Assembly: GCA_029257755.1 (NCBI GenBank)
Contig: JARIAP010000009.1
Span: forward strand, 1 to 6,877
Length of the DNA stretch: 6,877 bases
Direction: 5' to 3'
From: Helicobacter sp.
Lineage (GTDB): Bacteria; Campylobacterota; Campylobacteria; Campylobacterales; Helicobacteraceae
The position numbers and the translations under genes are program-made. The notes beneath the pieces are model-generated. The model was not told the origin of the DNA and searched no databases. It worked only from the letters and a program-made list of their open reading frames with translations. Positions 6,681-6,877 of this stretch are shown piece after piece (positions within the stretch are counted from its first letter, which is position 1; each line of letters opens with the position of its first letter).

Positions 6681-6877
6681 AATATAATGCAATTCCGCTA
6701 CTCCCTTGCATATTTTGTTTCTAAGATTCACAAATAAAAAACTTTACATAACCAACAATCGCTAAAGCTAGTAAGAAAATGTGTGCAGAGAGTTTATAAT
6801 ATAATCTTGTGAAATTTTATAAATATAAATTAGCAATTATTGATTTACCCATGATAATTTGGTGCCTCTTTAGTTAT
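6681..6877. other. Right-hand end without a confident gene; possible gene end and remnant on the - strand
   Basis: No intact gene is seen in these 197 nt. Read on the - strand from the window edge, the frame gives ITKEAPNYHG and a TAA at 6845-6847, which could be the C-terminus of a gene lying further right. An overlapping ATG at 6850-6852 opens a second frame that meets a TAA after 11 codons (6817-6819). The same frame then continues for 31 codons, including a hydrophobic run (AHIFLLALAIVGYVKFFI), to a TAG at 6721-6723. This might be a decayed small membrane protein or simply chance. A TATAAT-rich patch near 6794-6803 is promoter-like but has no gene to serve. No tRNA fold or repeat array was seen. 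Confidence 0.3.
6687..6720 (+). terminator. Possible rho-independent terminator after the phosphate transporter gene
   Basis: Six-bp arms ATGCAA (6687-6692) and TTGCAT (6706-6711) around a 13-nt loop, followed by a T-rich stretch (ATTTTGTTT, 6712-6720). It begins 6 nt after the stop codon, where a terminator is expected. The stem is short and the loop large, so this is a weak candidate. Confidence 0.35.

Noticed and set aside
1..6877. CRISPR array, tRNA or rRNA genes, insertion sequence, phage or toxin-antitoxin module
   Set aside because: No regularly spaced repeats, no cloverleaf with a CCA-type end, no transposase or terminal repeats, and no small paired genes were seen.

Overview
The window looks like chromosomal DNA from a low-GC member of the Campylobacterota, most likely a Helicobacter or close relative. 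The reasons are the very AT-rich composition, the protein sequences, and the tight gmk-tatA-argS cluster. As I recall it, H. pylori has the same three neighbours (around HP0319-HP0321). This assignment rests on recognition and was not tested by a search.

Layout, left to right. (1) Positions 1-839, + strand: the 3' part of a type I restriction-modification specificity gene (hsdS), cut by the window edge. It holds the central conserved region, the second target recognition domain and the C-terminal conserved helix. (2) Positions 840-1079: a short AT-rich gap between two convergent genes, with a weak hairpin that could terminate both. (3) Positions 1080-4693, - strand: a compact four-gene cluster transcribed leftwards in the order gmk, tatA, argS, EamA-family transporter. 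The spacings are 46, 3 and 1 nt. It supplies guanylate kinase, the pore subunit of twin-arginine export, arginyl-tRNA synthetase and a ten-helix metabolite exporter or permease. (4) Positions 4694-4901: a divergent promoter region. Both directions carry the same 11-mer (TTAGATATAAT) ending in a perfect -10 box, plus AT-only dyads. (5) Positions 4902-6680, + strand: a Na+/phosphate cotransporter family protein with a C-terminal PhoU-like helical domain. (6) Positions 6681-6877: no confident gene; a weak terminator-like hairpin and possible gene remnants on the - strand.

Most of the window is conserved housekeeping sequence. The genes do not form one pathway: the - strand cluster is probably an operon of convenience, and the phosphate transporter stands alone. 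The variable element is hsdS, where GC content falls sharply between the conserved centre and the second recognition domain, as expected for a domain-swapped specificity gene. I found no previously undescribed system. The observations below are modest and mostly concern regulation, mosaicism and small sequence variants.
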